From Pleurotus ostreatus/Saccharomyces cerevisiae fusant (taxonomy: Eukaryota > Opisthokonta), in NCBI GenBank assembly GCA_024196135.1, contig JAMQCK010001044.1:1-12692 (forward strand): a stretch of DNA of 12,692 bases. Reading direction: 5' to 3'. Both the position numbers and the translations under genes were made by a program. Positions 1 through 8,409 of this stretch are shown one piece after another. The notes below the pieces were generated by a model, which saw only the letters and a program-made list of their open reading frames with translations, had not been told where the DNA came from and did no database searches. Positions within the stretch are counted from its first letter, which is position 1, and every line of letters starts with the position of its first letter.

Positions 1-1209
1 GTGGATAACGTACTGGAAGCGTTGGAAATCTCGGGGGCAGGCTCGTCGTTCGCATGCCACCTGCGCTCGGCATACGTAGGGCCTTGTTGACGAGGTCGTG
101 TGTGAGGAGAGGTATCTCTCGCCGGCGGTGTTTCCCTGGCTTGCGAAGCAGGTCCATCCCTGGCGAAAGAGAAAGGACCCCGATCTCTGGTCGCAGCAGA
201 GTCGGCGGGCTTCCAAGTACGGTCACTGGCGGGCTCGAATTCCCTAGGTGAGTCTCTGAAAGGGCCCGCTGGCGCATCTGAGAAGCGACCGCGTCCTCTG
301 GATCTTCCATTGCCGTTGCTTTCGCGCGGCGCATAAGACGACGAAGCCAGACCATGAGGTGACAGAGAACGCCGTCGCAGAGACCCTTCTATAGGTGAGC
401 GTCGCCTAGGTCCTTGAGGCAAATCATCCAATGAAGCAACGCCACCAGGTCGATAGTGTCGATCATCGTAGGTGAGATCTTTCGTGGCAGCGTCGTCCTA
501 CGTAACCATGTCAGAGTCAATGAGAAGCGGACCGAGCAGTGCGACGCACGATATTCCCCACTGAAGGATGTTCCCATCGGCTCTCCTCCGTGATTTCGTT
601 GTAGTAGTACTTCTGTTTACTCGTCCGCGAGAATTTGGCCAGCCAGTTTGGCGGTAGGGGAGCCTCCGTGTAAGCAACTTCGGTCACTTCTCTGGTCCTG
701 ACCACAAAACCATTGCCCGCCATCTTCCTCTCTCGCCTGTTGGAGGACCTGGCGGGCGCGTCTTGTGGATGGTGTGGTGTGACGCGAGATGAGAACGGGA
801 TCGGCGGCGCCACATGAGGTTTGGGCGGGAGCGCGTGTGGGACGCGCGGCTGAAGGCCCTTTGAGGCGTCGTCGGGGGGAGGCGAGCTACGCGGAGGATC
901 ACCAGATGCGCGGGGAGACTGGGGAGGGTCCTCCGCCTGCCCCACTGGCGTCAATGAGCGCGCCGACTCGTTTAGCGCCGGCTCTGCATCGCGCGCAGGG
1001 GGGCTTCCGGCGGCCCGCGGCGTCTGCTGTGCATCGCGGTCAGTGGTCTGGGGCGCGTAGTACGCCTCATCATCGTCCTCTTCGTCGCCACCTAACGATA
1101 TAGTCTCCTCGTCGAATGCAGCCGCTGGCGCTTGCGCGGAAGTCAGCGGGTATTGCTCGCGTTGTTCGTCGTCTTCAACGCTCCAGTCGAGAACGGGGTC
1201 GTCCTCCAT
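1..1209 (-). CDS. WW-domain protein, 3' end outside the window
   Basis: Partial gene reading right to left. Exon 1 is 1209-550 (220 codons), then a 52-nt intron at 549-498 (GTGCGT donor, TAG acceptor, CTGAC-like branch site), then exon 2 from 497 to the window edge, open for 165 further codons in the same phase. The start ATG at 1209 has a good context (CCAACATGG). The protein begins acidic and disordered (MEDDPVLDWSVEDDEQ), is Pro/Ser/Asp-rich to about residue 150, and carries one WW domain at about residues 185-215: LPPNW with the first Trp at 189, the YYYN strand, and SRWEHP with the second Trp at 212 and Pro at 215. WW domains bind proline-rich or phospho-Ser/Thr-Pro ligands. Beyond the intron the chain is charged and Arg-rich (RRRSPIEGSLRRRSLSP, then SRGRGRF), which would suit an RNA-linked or nuclear adaptor; that role is inference. 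I do not recognise a named orthologue. The WW call is firm, the splice model fairly firm. Confidence 0.8.
498..549 (-). other. Intron in the WW-domain gene
   Basis: Read on the minus strand, GTGCGT at 549-544 is the donor and TAG at 500-498 the acceptor, with CTGAC as a branch-like element shortly before it. Without splicing, the frame stops soon after the WW domain at about 517. With it, the frame stays open to the window edge, which is strong support. Confidence 0.75.
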
Positions 1210-1617
1210 GTTGGCAGTCTTCTGCCGATGCTTGTAGTCGCCGTCGGTGGCGTAGCTGTTGTCGCTGCTGAGAACGTCGAGAACAAAAGAAGTGCGGCGC
1301 ACCCGTTCGGAGTTTCAAATGCCGCGTGTCAACCAAGCGGGAGTAAACAATGGCTTTGTCCATGGACTCATTCTGGAACGCTTTCACCATCCCATTTACT
1401 GCTATCTGAGGCCTGTAAATAGTTCTCTATGCATCTGACACGTATATCTGCTACTCAACATAGCTTTGCGAGCCCTGGACGAGGTCGACGACTCTCGGAC
1501 GCTGTTGCTGAGTCATCGTTTCCTAATTGAGCGCGGCAATGGCCTGCAATTATTCCCAAAGTTCTCCTCGACCGTCATTTCATCGTGGCGACAAGACGCG
1601 TTAGACCACGGGTCGAA
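1210..1617. promoter_or_regulatory. Divergent promoter region, WW-domain gene and UNC-50 gene
   Basis: A 408-bp spacer separates the head-to-head starts at 1209 (minus) and 1618 (plus), so it must hold both 5' leaders and promoters. I see no clear TATA box. An ACGCGT hexamer lies at about 1594, just ahead of the plus-strand start, but this hexamer occurs about four times in the window, as chance predicts. The minus-strand frame stays open upstream of 1209 as far as 1302 without another ATG and is probably leader. Confidence 0.45.
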
Positions 1618-2708
1618 ATGGTCCTCCCCACCACAATAGACGAAGCTGGCTACGGGAATGGCTCCCCCCGCTCCCCCAAGAGCATCTCCCAGCGAATACC
1701 CCTCATATTCCGCCGGCTACACCGCTTCCACCAGATGGTAGGCGCCCCTGCGCGACCTGCGCGTAGCATCAGAGACGTGACGCTGACACGCTTGGAAGGA
1801 CTTTGAGGTCGCGGCATGGCAGTTAACATACCTGTGCTTGGCACCACGAAGAGTGTGAGTTGTGAGTTTGGTCGATAGTCTGTCGCCGGGCCGCCTGACG
1901 CGTTGGCTCGCAGGTATAGGAATGTGTACTTCCACAAACGTTAGTAGAACCTGCTCGTTATCCCGAGCCTGGTGCTGAACCTGCAACAGAAACGAAGAAC
2001 ACTTGGGCTCGAGACGACCCAGCAATCCTGGTTCTCATCGCCGCGAGCTTATGTGGTGCGCGACTATGCTCAACGAGCGTTGATGCAACGTTAACACCTG
2101 TCCAGTATCCGCCATAGCATGGGGCTTCGTCTACTCCTTCGGCTTGGTTGGAACCATACGCCTCGCGATCCTCATGGTCTTGCGAGATTATCTCCTCACG
2201 GGCATCATAGTAGCAACCATAATCTGGTGCGTCACCTGCCTGTTGACCACTTTCCCCTACTGACTTCCCCCAAGGTTCACCGCGAATCGCCTCCTCCTCT
2301 CACCCCCCTCACACTCCACACCAGCCGACGCGCGCGTCGAATGGGCCTACGCGTTCGACGTGCACACGAACGCGTTCTTCCCACTCTACCTCGCCCTCTA
2401 CCTTGCCCAGCTCTTCTTGCTACCCATCGTACTCCGGGATAACTGGGTATGCATGTGGGTAGGCAACACGCTATACCTTGTCGGGTGCGTCATAAATAAC
2501 CTCCACGTACACTGATAACTCACCAGCATTACACAGATTCGCGCAGTACTTCTACGGTATTTACCTGGGCTTGAACGCGCTTCCCTTCCTCGTGCGCTCC
2601 GAGCTGCTTCTTGCGCCCCTCATCCCTCTCTTCGGCGCGTACGTCGTGTCGTTACTGGGGTTCAACACCGCGAAGCATGTCCTCGACCTGTATTTCCGTG
2701 CAACATAG
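1618..2708 (+). CDS. UNC-50/GMH1-family Golgi membrane protein
   Basis: Seven exons: 1618-1737, 1799-1854, 1914-1939, 1990-2055, 2118-2226, 2275-2484, 2537-2708 (stop TAG). They sum to 759 nt, a 252-residue protein, close to the roughly 260 residues usual for the family. Introns are 48-62 nt. Family hallmarks appear in order: RRLHRFHQM (32-40), DFEVAAWQLTYL (41-52), VYRNVYFHKQTKNTWARDDP (59-78), VEWAYAFDVHTNAFFPL (147-163), WVGNTLYLVGF (187-197) and the GLNALPFL segment. About five hydrophobic membrane segments are visible: roughly 80-101, 112-128, 160-179, 184-215 and 220-240. UNC-50 proteins sit in the Golgi or early secretory membranes; the worm protein is needed for nicotinic receptor trafficking and yeast Gmh1 interacts with Arf-GEFs. 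Every splice junction restores the family sequence, so the model is solid. The first acceptor reads AAG instead of the usual YAG. The chosen ATG at 1618 has no in-frame ATG before it in the same exon. Confidence 0.93.
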
Positions 2709-3330
2709 CGCTTGGTGCACGACGTTGGACGCTGGGGCTCGAACCGTGTAGTTTAGTCGTAAGCCTGTTTCGTTGTCGCTAATTTAATGATTCATCGATA
2801 ATGGGCATAATGGTCGTGTCGAGCAGGTGTAGCTTGCGCGCAGCTGATTTGTGCCTCACCCTTCGTGCGCTCAAGACCTCTGCGTCATTGCTCGCGCAGG
2901 GGCCCCGCCGAGGTACGAGGCAGGGGAAGCGTGAGCAATCGTGACTTCGTGATGTGCCCTGGACTTGCCGTGTAAACAAGTACAAATATTTTCCCGGGGA
3001 TTACTCGAGAAGAGCCCCGCGAGCTATGGCGCGCGCAGCGCGCACAAATCTCAATGTGTCGCTTGGAAACTTGGCAGAGTGAGACAGTATGCCGACATCT
3101 GCATGCTTGCCGACTTTCGTGAAGGAAGACCGTGAGGCACACGCTGTGGAGTGGCCCGACTGTTTGTCACCATCCAAGAGCAGCAGGGCATTCATTTCTT
3201 GCTAGTGGCGCAAGAAAACGGCATCGCCGTGTTCGTACCTATCTACTGTACATAGATTTTGACAGATATTGGGACATTGGGACGGTAGTCAACGTCTTTC
3301 GCAGCCTTTTAGGCGGTGGTGGCGGGCCGC

Positions 3331-3351
3331 CAGCGCGCCAAAGGCGCGCTG
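3331..3351. repeat. Perfect inverted repeat, 9-bp arms and 3-nt loop
   Basis: CAGCGCGCC, AAA, GGCGCGCTG: the two arms are exact reverse complements and very GC-rich, so a stable hairpin can form in DNA or RNA. It lies over 600 bp from the UNC-50 stop and almost 1 kb from the next start, so neither gene clearly uses it. No T-run follows and it is not proposed as a terminator. Confidence 0.8.
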
Positions 3352-3728
3352 TAAGCCCCTGCGCGAGCTATCGTGGGCTGCCCACCTAACTATTTTAAAT
3401 CACCCTTCTTCTGCCACCCTCAAATCGCATCTACTGCTCCACCGAGGCCGTTCCGTCGGTCACTCGCTGTGTTTCTGCTGAAGTTGGAGGGTGCGAAAGC
3501 GTCGGTCCCGCCCGCCCTCCTAAAACGGTAAACTCAACCGTGGGAGCGCACCCTGCATTTAGGAACTCAAAAGGCTCCCGTCAGACGGGCCCCGTCAGCG
3601 CTGTTCAATTGCGCCGCGTGCTCTCACTCAATTGCCTGCAAAATGAAGGGCCTGTCTTCTCAGCGTAGATCTGTCCACCCGACGGCGACGGACGACCCTC
3701 TTCCTGCGCAGATCATGATCTCAATTGG

Positions 3729-3781
3729 TTGGTTTCCAGCCCGCAATTTGGTTTCCAGCCCACAATTGGTTCCCAGCCCGG
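3729..3781 (+). repeat. Three-copy 18-19-bp tandem repeat
   Basis: Units begin at 3729, 3748 and 3766, each starting TTGGTTYCCAGCCC and followed by a short GCAA/ACAA-like tail. The first two differ mainly at one position; the third is shorter and has C for T at one site. ATTGG, the reverse complement of a CCAAT box, recurs at unit junctions. It lies 525-575 bp upstream of the hydrolase start. Confidence 0.75.
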
Positions 3782-4151
3782 CCGCGGCTATTGCCAGCGC
3801 GCAGCGTGGCAGCGGGAACAACCTTCTCGCCTGGTGTCTCCCGCTGACGTCCTCACTATTCACGCGAGCGCCTGTGCTTCTTCACGCTGCCTGATCTTCG
3901 CGAGGTTCGCGAACCTGCTCCATGCCCTCAACCGTGCGCAGATCTCTCTTCTGGAAAGCCCGGTTTTCGCGCGGTCTGGTCTGGGTGGCAACAAATTATC
4001 GGGTGGCGGGTGCGCGGGCGAGCTTCACGAGCAACAAGACAGACGCGTCCTCATGACGCGACAACGCCCCTGCCGCGCCGCGGCCGCCCACGGGGTGTTG
4101 TCGATCACGAATACGATTGACTTTCGCGTCCCCTAGGGGGATGGAGCCAAA

Positions 4152-4170
4152 TATATATCCCGGATATATA
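4152..4170 (+). promoter_or_regulatory. TATA-like palindrome upstream of the hydrolase gene
   Basis: TATATATCC, one C, then GGATATATA: exact 9-bp inverted arms. It is about 136 bp ahead of the ATG at 4306 and followed by a long pyrimidine-rich leader, a normal layout for a fungal core promoter. The TATA-box reading is inference; the symmetry is visible. Confidence 0.55.
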
Positions 4171-4211
4171 CTAGCGCACCTGCATTTGGACCCCTTCTCT
4201 CTTCTCCCTCG

Positions 4212-4266
4212 CTCGCCTTTGCCTCCGTCATCTCGCCTTTGCCTCCTTCCTCTCGCCTTTACCTAG
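4212..4266 (+). repeat. 20-bp pyrimidine-rich repeat in the 5' leader
   Basis: Three units start exactly 20 bp apart at 4212, 4232 and 4252. The first two share CTCGCCTTTGCCTCC perfectly; the third reads CTCGCCTTTACCTAG. CT-rich tracts commonly lie at or near fungal transcription starts, so this probably belongs to the core promoter or 5' UTR of the hydrolase gene. Confidence 0.75.
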
Positions 4267-4305
4267 TCCTCCCAACCTGAATCCTCCCTGCTCACTATCC
4301 AAACC

Positions 4306-5841
4306 ATGCACGTCCCCGTCACCACCACTGCAGGCGAGCCGGTGGAGTTCCACGTCCAGATCTCGACGCCGAAGGAGGCGTCTGCGCCGGCCATCGACCC
4401 AGACCTACCGACGCTCGTGTTTATCCATGGCGTGTACATGGCGCAGCAGATTTTTGAATGTGCGTGGTGTGCTCGCCTTTGCTCTGTGGATGAACCGGTG
4501 TGGCTGACGGTGTGTGTGTATGTACAGCCCAGTTCAACGACCCCCGCCTACGCCAGTTCAACCTCGTCGCAATTGATCGGCTAGGTCATGGTGATTCGCG
4601 TGGTGTCGTCACTGAGGACACGGTTCCCGAGAAGACTGCAGTGGACTTCAAGCAAGTCTTGGTGCGTCTACATTATTGTCCATCACTCCCTCACGTACTT
4701 ACTTGACCATGACGCATGCAGGACGCGCTGAAGATCACCTCATTCCACGCTGTCGGCCTAGGCATCGGCACCATGGTCGCCCTCGAGCTAGCAATCCAAT
4801 ACCCCGACGAAGTCAAGTCTGTCACCCTCATCTCACCCGCGCCGTTCCAAGAGGTGAATATACCGCCACTTTTCTCGTGTCATCGAATTTATCTCATGTC
4901 ATCAAACTTATATCGTGTCTTAGCCTCAAGAAGTCAACGAGGGCCGCGCTGAGATCTTCGAATACTGGCAGGAGATGGGCCTTTCAAGCGACCTCTCGTT
5001 TTTGGACGACATCGTCTTCGGCGCGATGCAGCTGGTGTTCCATGAGGCGATTAATAATCAGTCGAATGCGTGCGTACAGTTCTGCTGTTTGTTCGAGGAC
5101 GTTGAGGTTGACGATACTAATTGCAGCATCCGCGACATCACCCTCCAACAAACCTTCCGCGCATGGCTTGGCACGGTCGACAATATCCAGATCGCACGCA
5201 AAGTCAACCTCAACTTCTTCATGAACCGCCGAGTGTTAACCGAGAAGGAGTTGAGTCAGGTGTGTTGGCTTCTCTTTTTTCCCCTCCTCTCCCACTCCCG
5301 TCCCCTCTTACAATCTCATTTTCTTTCTTCTCTCACCGGCAACTAACTCGCCCATCCCCAGATCCGCGTCCCCGTCCAACTCATCCACGGCCGCGACGAC
5401 ATCGCATACCCTCTGGAGCACACAATGGCCGTCGAGGAGGGGCTCCGCTCCGCCGGCGTGAACGTCGCGGGCGTCTACCAAGTGCGCGGGCCGCACTACA
5501 TGTTGGTGTTGTACCCCGATGAGTGAGTGATTGGTTCATTTATTTCAACAATTCCTATCTTTCCTTCCCTCTAATCCTCTATTGCCACTTCGACTCTCCA
5601 CTCACTCGCCCTCCGTAATCCTCCCCTACCCCATCCTCCCACCCATCCACCAACACAAACCCCCCTCCTCAGCGTCAACCCCCGCCTCCGCGACCTCGTT
5701 CTCCAGACCGAAAACCGCAAGGACCGGCCCGTGCCGCAAAAGGCGCCGATGGAGACGCCGTGGACGGATGTGCTCACCGAGAGGGGGTTCTACACCCCGG
5801 ACTCGGACAGCTCGTCGGAGGATGACTTGATCATTGGATGA
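4306..5841 (+). CDS. Alpha/beta-hydrolase-fold protein lacking the nucleophile serine
   Basis: Seven exons: 4306-4459, 4528-4661, 4722-4853, 4924-5069, 5127-5259, 5362-5522, 5673-5841 (stop TGA). They total 1029 nt, 342 residues. The start ATG has context AAACCATGC. Fold landmarks in order: strand 3 and oxyanion loop LVFIHG (about 37-42); LVAIDRLGHGDS (63-74), the typical D-x-x-G-x-G-x-S strand; the nucleophile elbow at 107-113 reads VGLGIGT, where the family normally has G-x-S-x-G, so residue 110 is Gly and not Ser; acid loop IHGRDD with Asp246; catalytic-type His278 in GPHYML. Most helical cap residues lie between about 140 and 230. The C-terminal 40 residues are acidic and Ser-rich (DSDSSSEDD near the end). 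Asp and His are kept but the nucleophile is missing in a well-spliced, intact gene, so it may be a non-hydrolytic member, for example a binding protein or a cofactor-independent lyase or oxygenase-like enzyme. Substrate unknown. Confidence 0.9.
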
Positions 5842-6028
5842 GGGGTGCGATGTGCTGGTCGGTCGCCGGCTGGTCAACCGTCTGCCCTGGTGATTGGTGG
5901 ACTTCTTGGCTCCGGCCCTACCGTTTTGATCGGCTTCAGGATCTATCGCGGCTGCTTGGTCGGCCCTTCCATCTCTTACTCTATCTTAGATACCCAGGAC
6001 TCCACGGTAGCCTGCTTTATTTTGCCTC

Positions 6029-6073
6029 TGTACATATACACACAAAAACACCCATGTACATATACATACAAAA
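6029..6073 (+). repeat. 19-bp direct repeat carrying two TGTACATA motifs
   Basis: Units at 6029-6047 and 6055-6073, separated by 7 nt, match at 18 of 19 positions (TGTACATATACAYACAAAA). Each begins with TGTACATA, a match to the PUF/Pumilio consensus UGUANAUA in the sense strand of the hydrolase mRNA, about 190-215 nt past its stop. The second copy also has the C at -2 that Puf3-type proteins prefer. Confidence 0.7.
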
Positions 6074-6128
6074 GCGGATTCACACTCGCGTATGCGAAGG
6101 ATTGTACATTCTATTTCTTACATGTTGA

Positions 6129-6136
6129 TATATACA
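6129..6136 (-). promoter_or_regulatory. TGTATATA motif in the oxidase 3' region
   Basis: On the minus strand this reads TGTATATA, a UGUANAUA match preceded by CG, so C is at -2. It is about 125 nt past the oxidase stop at 6260. Function is inference only. Confidence 0.35.
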
Positions 6137-6259
6137 CGCTGGTCGGTTGGGCTTGCTGGACCCGGAAAATCGACATGCTCCTTTGCATCCACAACTTCCT
6201 TGGCGAGTTCGAATTTGTGCACATTGCAATCAGATCGACAGACCGACAGCGACAGCCTT

Positions 6260-8409
6260 TCACCAGCTGTGCTGCGCGAGGTGCTTCTTGTCCTCGTCCG
6301 CCTGGGTGGTAGACGCGGTTGCGGGAGGCTGAGCGCTGTAGGGGTGTAATCTTCAACTTCTCCCTCACGCCTACACAAACAATGTGAACTCACCTCGGCC
6401 CCTCCTTCAGTGCCTTCTCGAGCAGCCCGACCGCGATGCTAGCGGAACCCCACGAAGACTGGAAGCCGTAACCGGCGTGGCTAGGGGAGGGTGGTTAGTA
6501 TTTGATATTCTTTTTGTGCGCGTCCCCCTCTGCTTCGTCGACACATTCATGCTTCGTCGACCCCTCCGTGCGCGAATTCTCGTTGACCCCGCAGGCGCTC
6601 TCGCGCTCCTCGCGCTCCTCAATTCCACATGCAATCAGCGTTCAAAAGAATGACTACTCACCCATAGTTAAACACAACCGGCGTCTTGCCCCCCTTCGGC
6701 GCATCTACCCACTCCGTCTCGAGGCGGATGCCGCCGGCGCGCGCGGGGCGCAGACCGCAACCGTTCATGAGGATCAATGGCCGAACGTCGTCGATGGTGG
6801 GGGTGCGTTGGCTGGGTGGGGTGGTTAGTAAAGGTTTTGGTGAGCGAGTAATAGTATTAGTGTCGAGGGAGGGAAGGAGGGGATGGAAGGGAAGAGAAGT
6901 GATGAGAGGGAAGAGGAGTGATGAGAGGGAAAGGAGTCCTGCTCACGCGCGAATCTCCGGCGGCGCGAGCTCGGGGCAGAGCTGGAAGCCGCGCTTGAGG
7001 ATATCCTCGGCGGTCTCTGGGCGCGGTGCGGGGTAGTAGTCGTCGACGATCTTGGTGCCGCCGACGATGACCTGGAGATACTGTGAGCGATATTCAAGGG
7101 AAGAAGCCACCTTCGAAAACGCTCGAAGTACCAGGATGCGCTCGGCGCATCCTCGATACTACCCGAAAGTGCACCCTCAGCCCGAAAGAAAACCCACTCA
7201 CATCCCCACTCCTCCTCGGAATGATGTACGTCCACAGCCCATCCTTGCTCGAAATCGTGCGCCCGAACCGGACCCAGGGCGCGCGTATGAGGAGGGTTTG
7301 CCCGCGGATGGGGAACATGCGCGTGTCGTTGACGCCCCCGAGGGTGCGCGCGCCGAGTCCGGGGCAGACGAGGAGGGCGTCTGGCGGGGTGGCTAGGGAG
7401 CGTTTAGATTGGGTGAGGGGCGTCAGATTGAGTGGAAGGGTGGTATGTGAATAGAGGATTGTTGTGGCGATGAGAAGAAATTTGGGAGGTGGGTTAAAGA
7501 ATGGAGCGACATTCGACACTCACGCTTCCTCGACGGCCCATAAATCCCCGCGCCGCCCTCGATGACTTCCGCGATATGGTTGACCGAGGCGCGCTGAATG
7601 GCACCGCCGGCAGCGAGGAAGCGGGCGAGGAGGTAGGCAAGGTATCTGGGTGTATCGATGGTGAGGGTGTCGAAGGAGACGCCCGAGACGGTGCCGCCGA
7701 CAAGGGATTCTTTGGGGAGGTATTTGAACTGGGAGGGTGATTGAGTAATTAGTGTTGTTTGAAGATGAGAGGGAGTGGGCGGGAGATAGGAATAATGATG
7801 AGGGATAGTGATATAGTATGAACGATGTCGAGGTCGGTGAGAGATGGGAAGTCACCGATGGAAACTGGGCCATTGTCAGTGAAGGGAAACTCGATAGCTT
7901 ACGTTGGGCATCCACTCCTCAAGCTCATGAGGCTGACGGTGTTGCTGGTGATACATCTCGGTCTGCGGGATACGCAGGAAGCAGCCTTCTGCGGCGCCGC
8001 CAGGTGCAGACAGGTTCCACATCACGTCGAACGTCTCGCGATCCATGTCTGATATGTGCTTAGCAGCGTAGAGATGGTATACGCGGAGGGAAACGTACTT
8101 TTCTGTCGCTCATCGTCCCCGCACAGACTAACATGATGGGCACCCTAAGGAGGATGTTCAGCTAGCGATCCTGCGAGGTAGATGATGAGCCTCACAGCCC
8201 AGTTGCTAGTATACTTGATCGACAGGGGATCGTTGGGGAAGATCTCCGCAATGATGGTCACCGCGTAGCCGCCCTTCTCTTGCAACTTCAGCGCCGTGGT
8301 CAGCCCCACCACGCCTACAGCCCCGTTAGCCCCTCGTGATACTCTCACCCTCGACGCTGCACACACCTGCGCCGAGGACGACGATGTTCTTGTTCTGCGA
8401 TGCTGCCAT
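6260..8409 (-). CDS. D-amino-acid oxidase, FAD-dependent
   Basis: Ten exons on the minus strand: 8409-8367, 8314-8196, 8144-8099, 8048-7903, 7728-7524, 7392-7202, 7071-6947, 6811-6662, 6480-6394, 6335-6260. They total 1188 nt, 395 residues. The enzyme oxidatively deaminates D-amino acids to 2-oxo acids, ammonia and hydrogen peroxide. Visible: the FAD-binding GAGVVG (G13, G15, G18); NWAGAHHVSLCGDDERQ (52-68), typical of the family; EGCFLRIPQTEMY (90-102); LLVCPGLGARTLGG (193-206); GLWTYIIPRRSGDVIVGGT; the RPAR block with Arg313, which aligns with the arginine that binds the substrate carboxylate; and VVFNYGHAGYGF...WGSA (337-355), the DAO signature, with Phe where the pattern usually has His. 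Introns are 50-181 nt. The last exon is the least certain part; the modelled C-terminus (AQHSW) has no PTS1 peroxisomal tripeptide, unlike many fungal DAOs. Whether it prefers neutral D-amino acids or D-aspartate cannot be told. Confidence 0.93.

Larger units (their letters stand above)
2709..4305. other. Intergenic region without a supportable gene
   Basis: About 1.6 kb between two plus-strand genes. Frames on both strands are short, contain no recognisable domain and do not join into a conserved model under the local splice rules. It holds a perfect 9-bp inverted repeat (3331-3351), a three-copy 18-19-bp tandem repeat (3729-3781), a TATA-like palindrome (4152-4170) and a pyrimidine-rich triple repeat (4212-4266). 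The right third is likely promoter and leader of the hydrolase gene. The left part should include the 3' UTR of the UNC-50 gene. Confidence 0.6.
5842..6259. promoter_or_regulatory. Convergent 3' UTR region, hydrolase and D-amino-acid oxidase
   Basis: The stop codons at 5841 (plus) and 6260 (minus) face each other across 418 bp. The middle is AT-rich. It contains a 19-bp direct repeat and PUF-type TGTANATA motifs on both strands, fitting 3' UTRs and polyadenylation regions. I find no coding potential here; the frames that cross it have no recognisable domain. Confidence 0.6.

Noticed and set aside
789..1103. 104-codon plus-strand frame opposite the WW gene
   Set aside because: Antisense of the proline-rich exon of the WW-domain protein, without features of its own.
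3729..4136. 135-codon plus-strand frame in the intergenic stretch
   Set aside because: Low-information composition, starts within a tandem repeat, has no recognisable motif and no suitable splice extension.
4676..5224. 182-codon plus-strand frame across the hydrolase gene
   Set aside because: It crosses three hydrolase introns in another frame and has no domain; the hydrolase exons explain the region.
6687..6705. Possible frameshift in the D-amino-acid oxidase before VVFNYG
   Set aside because: A first reading miscounted the G run; with six Gs the frame gives APKGGKTPVVFNYG, so the gene is intact.
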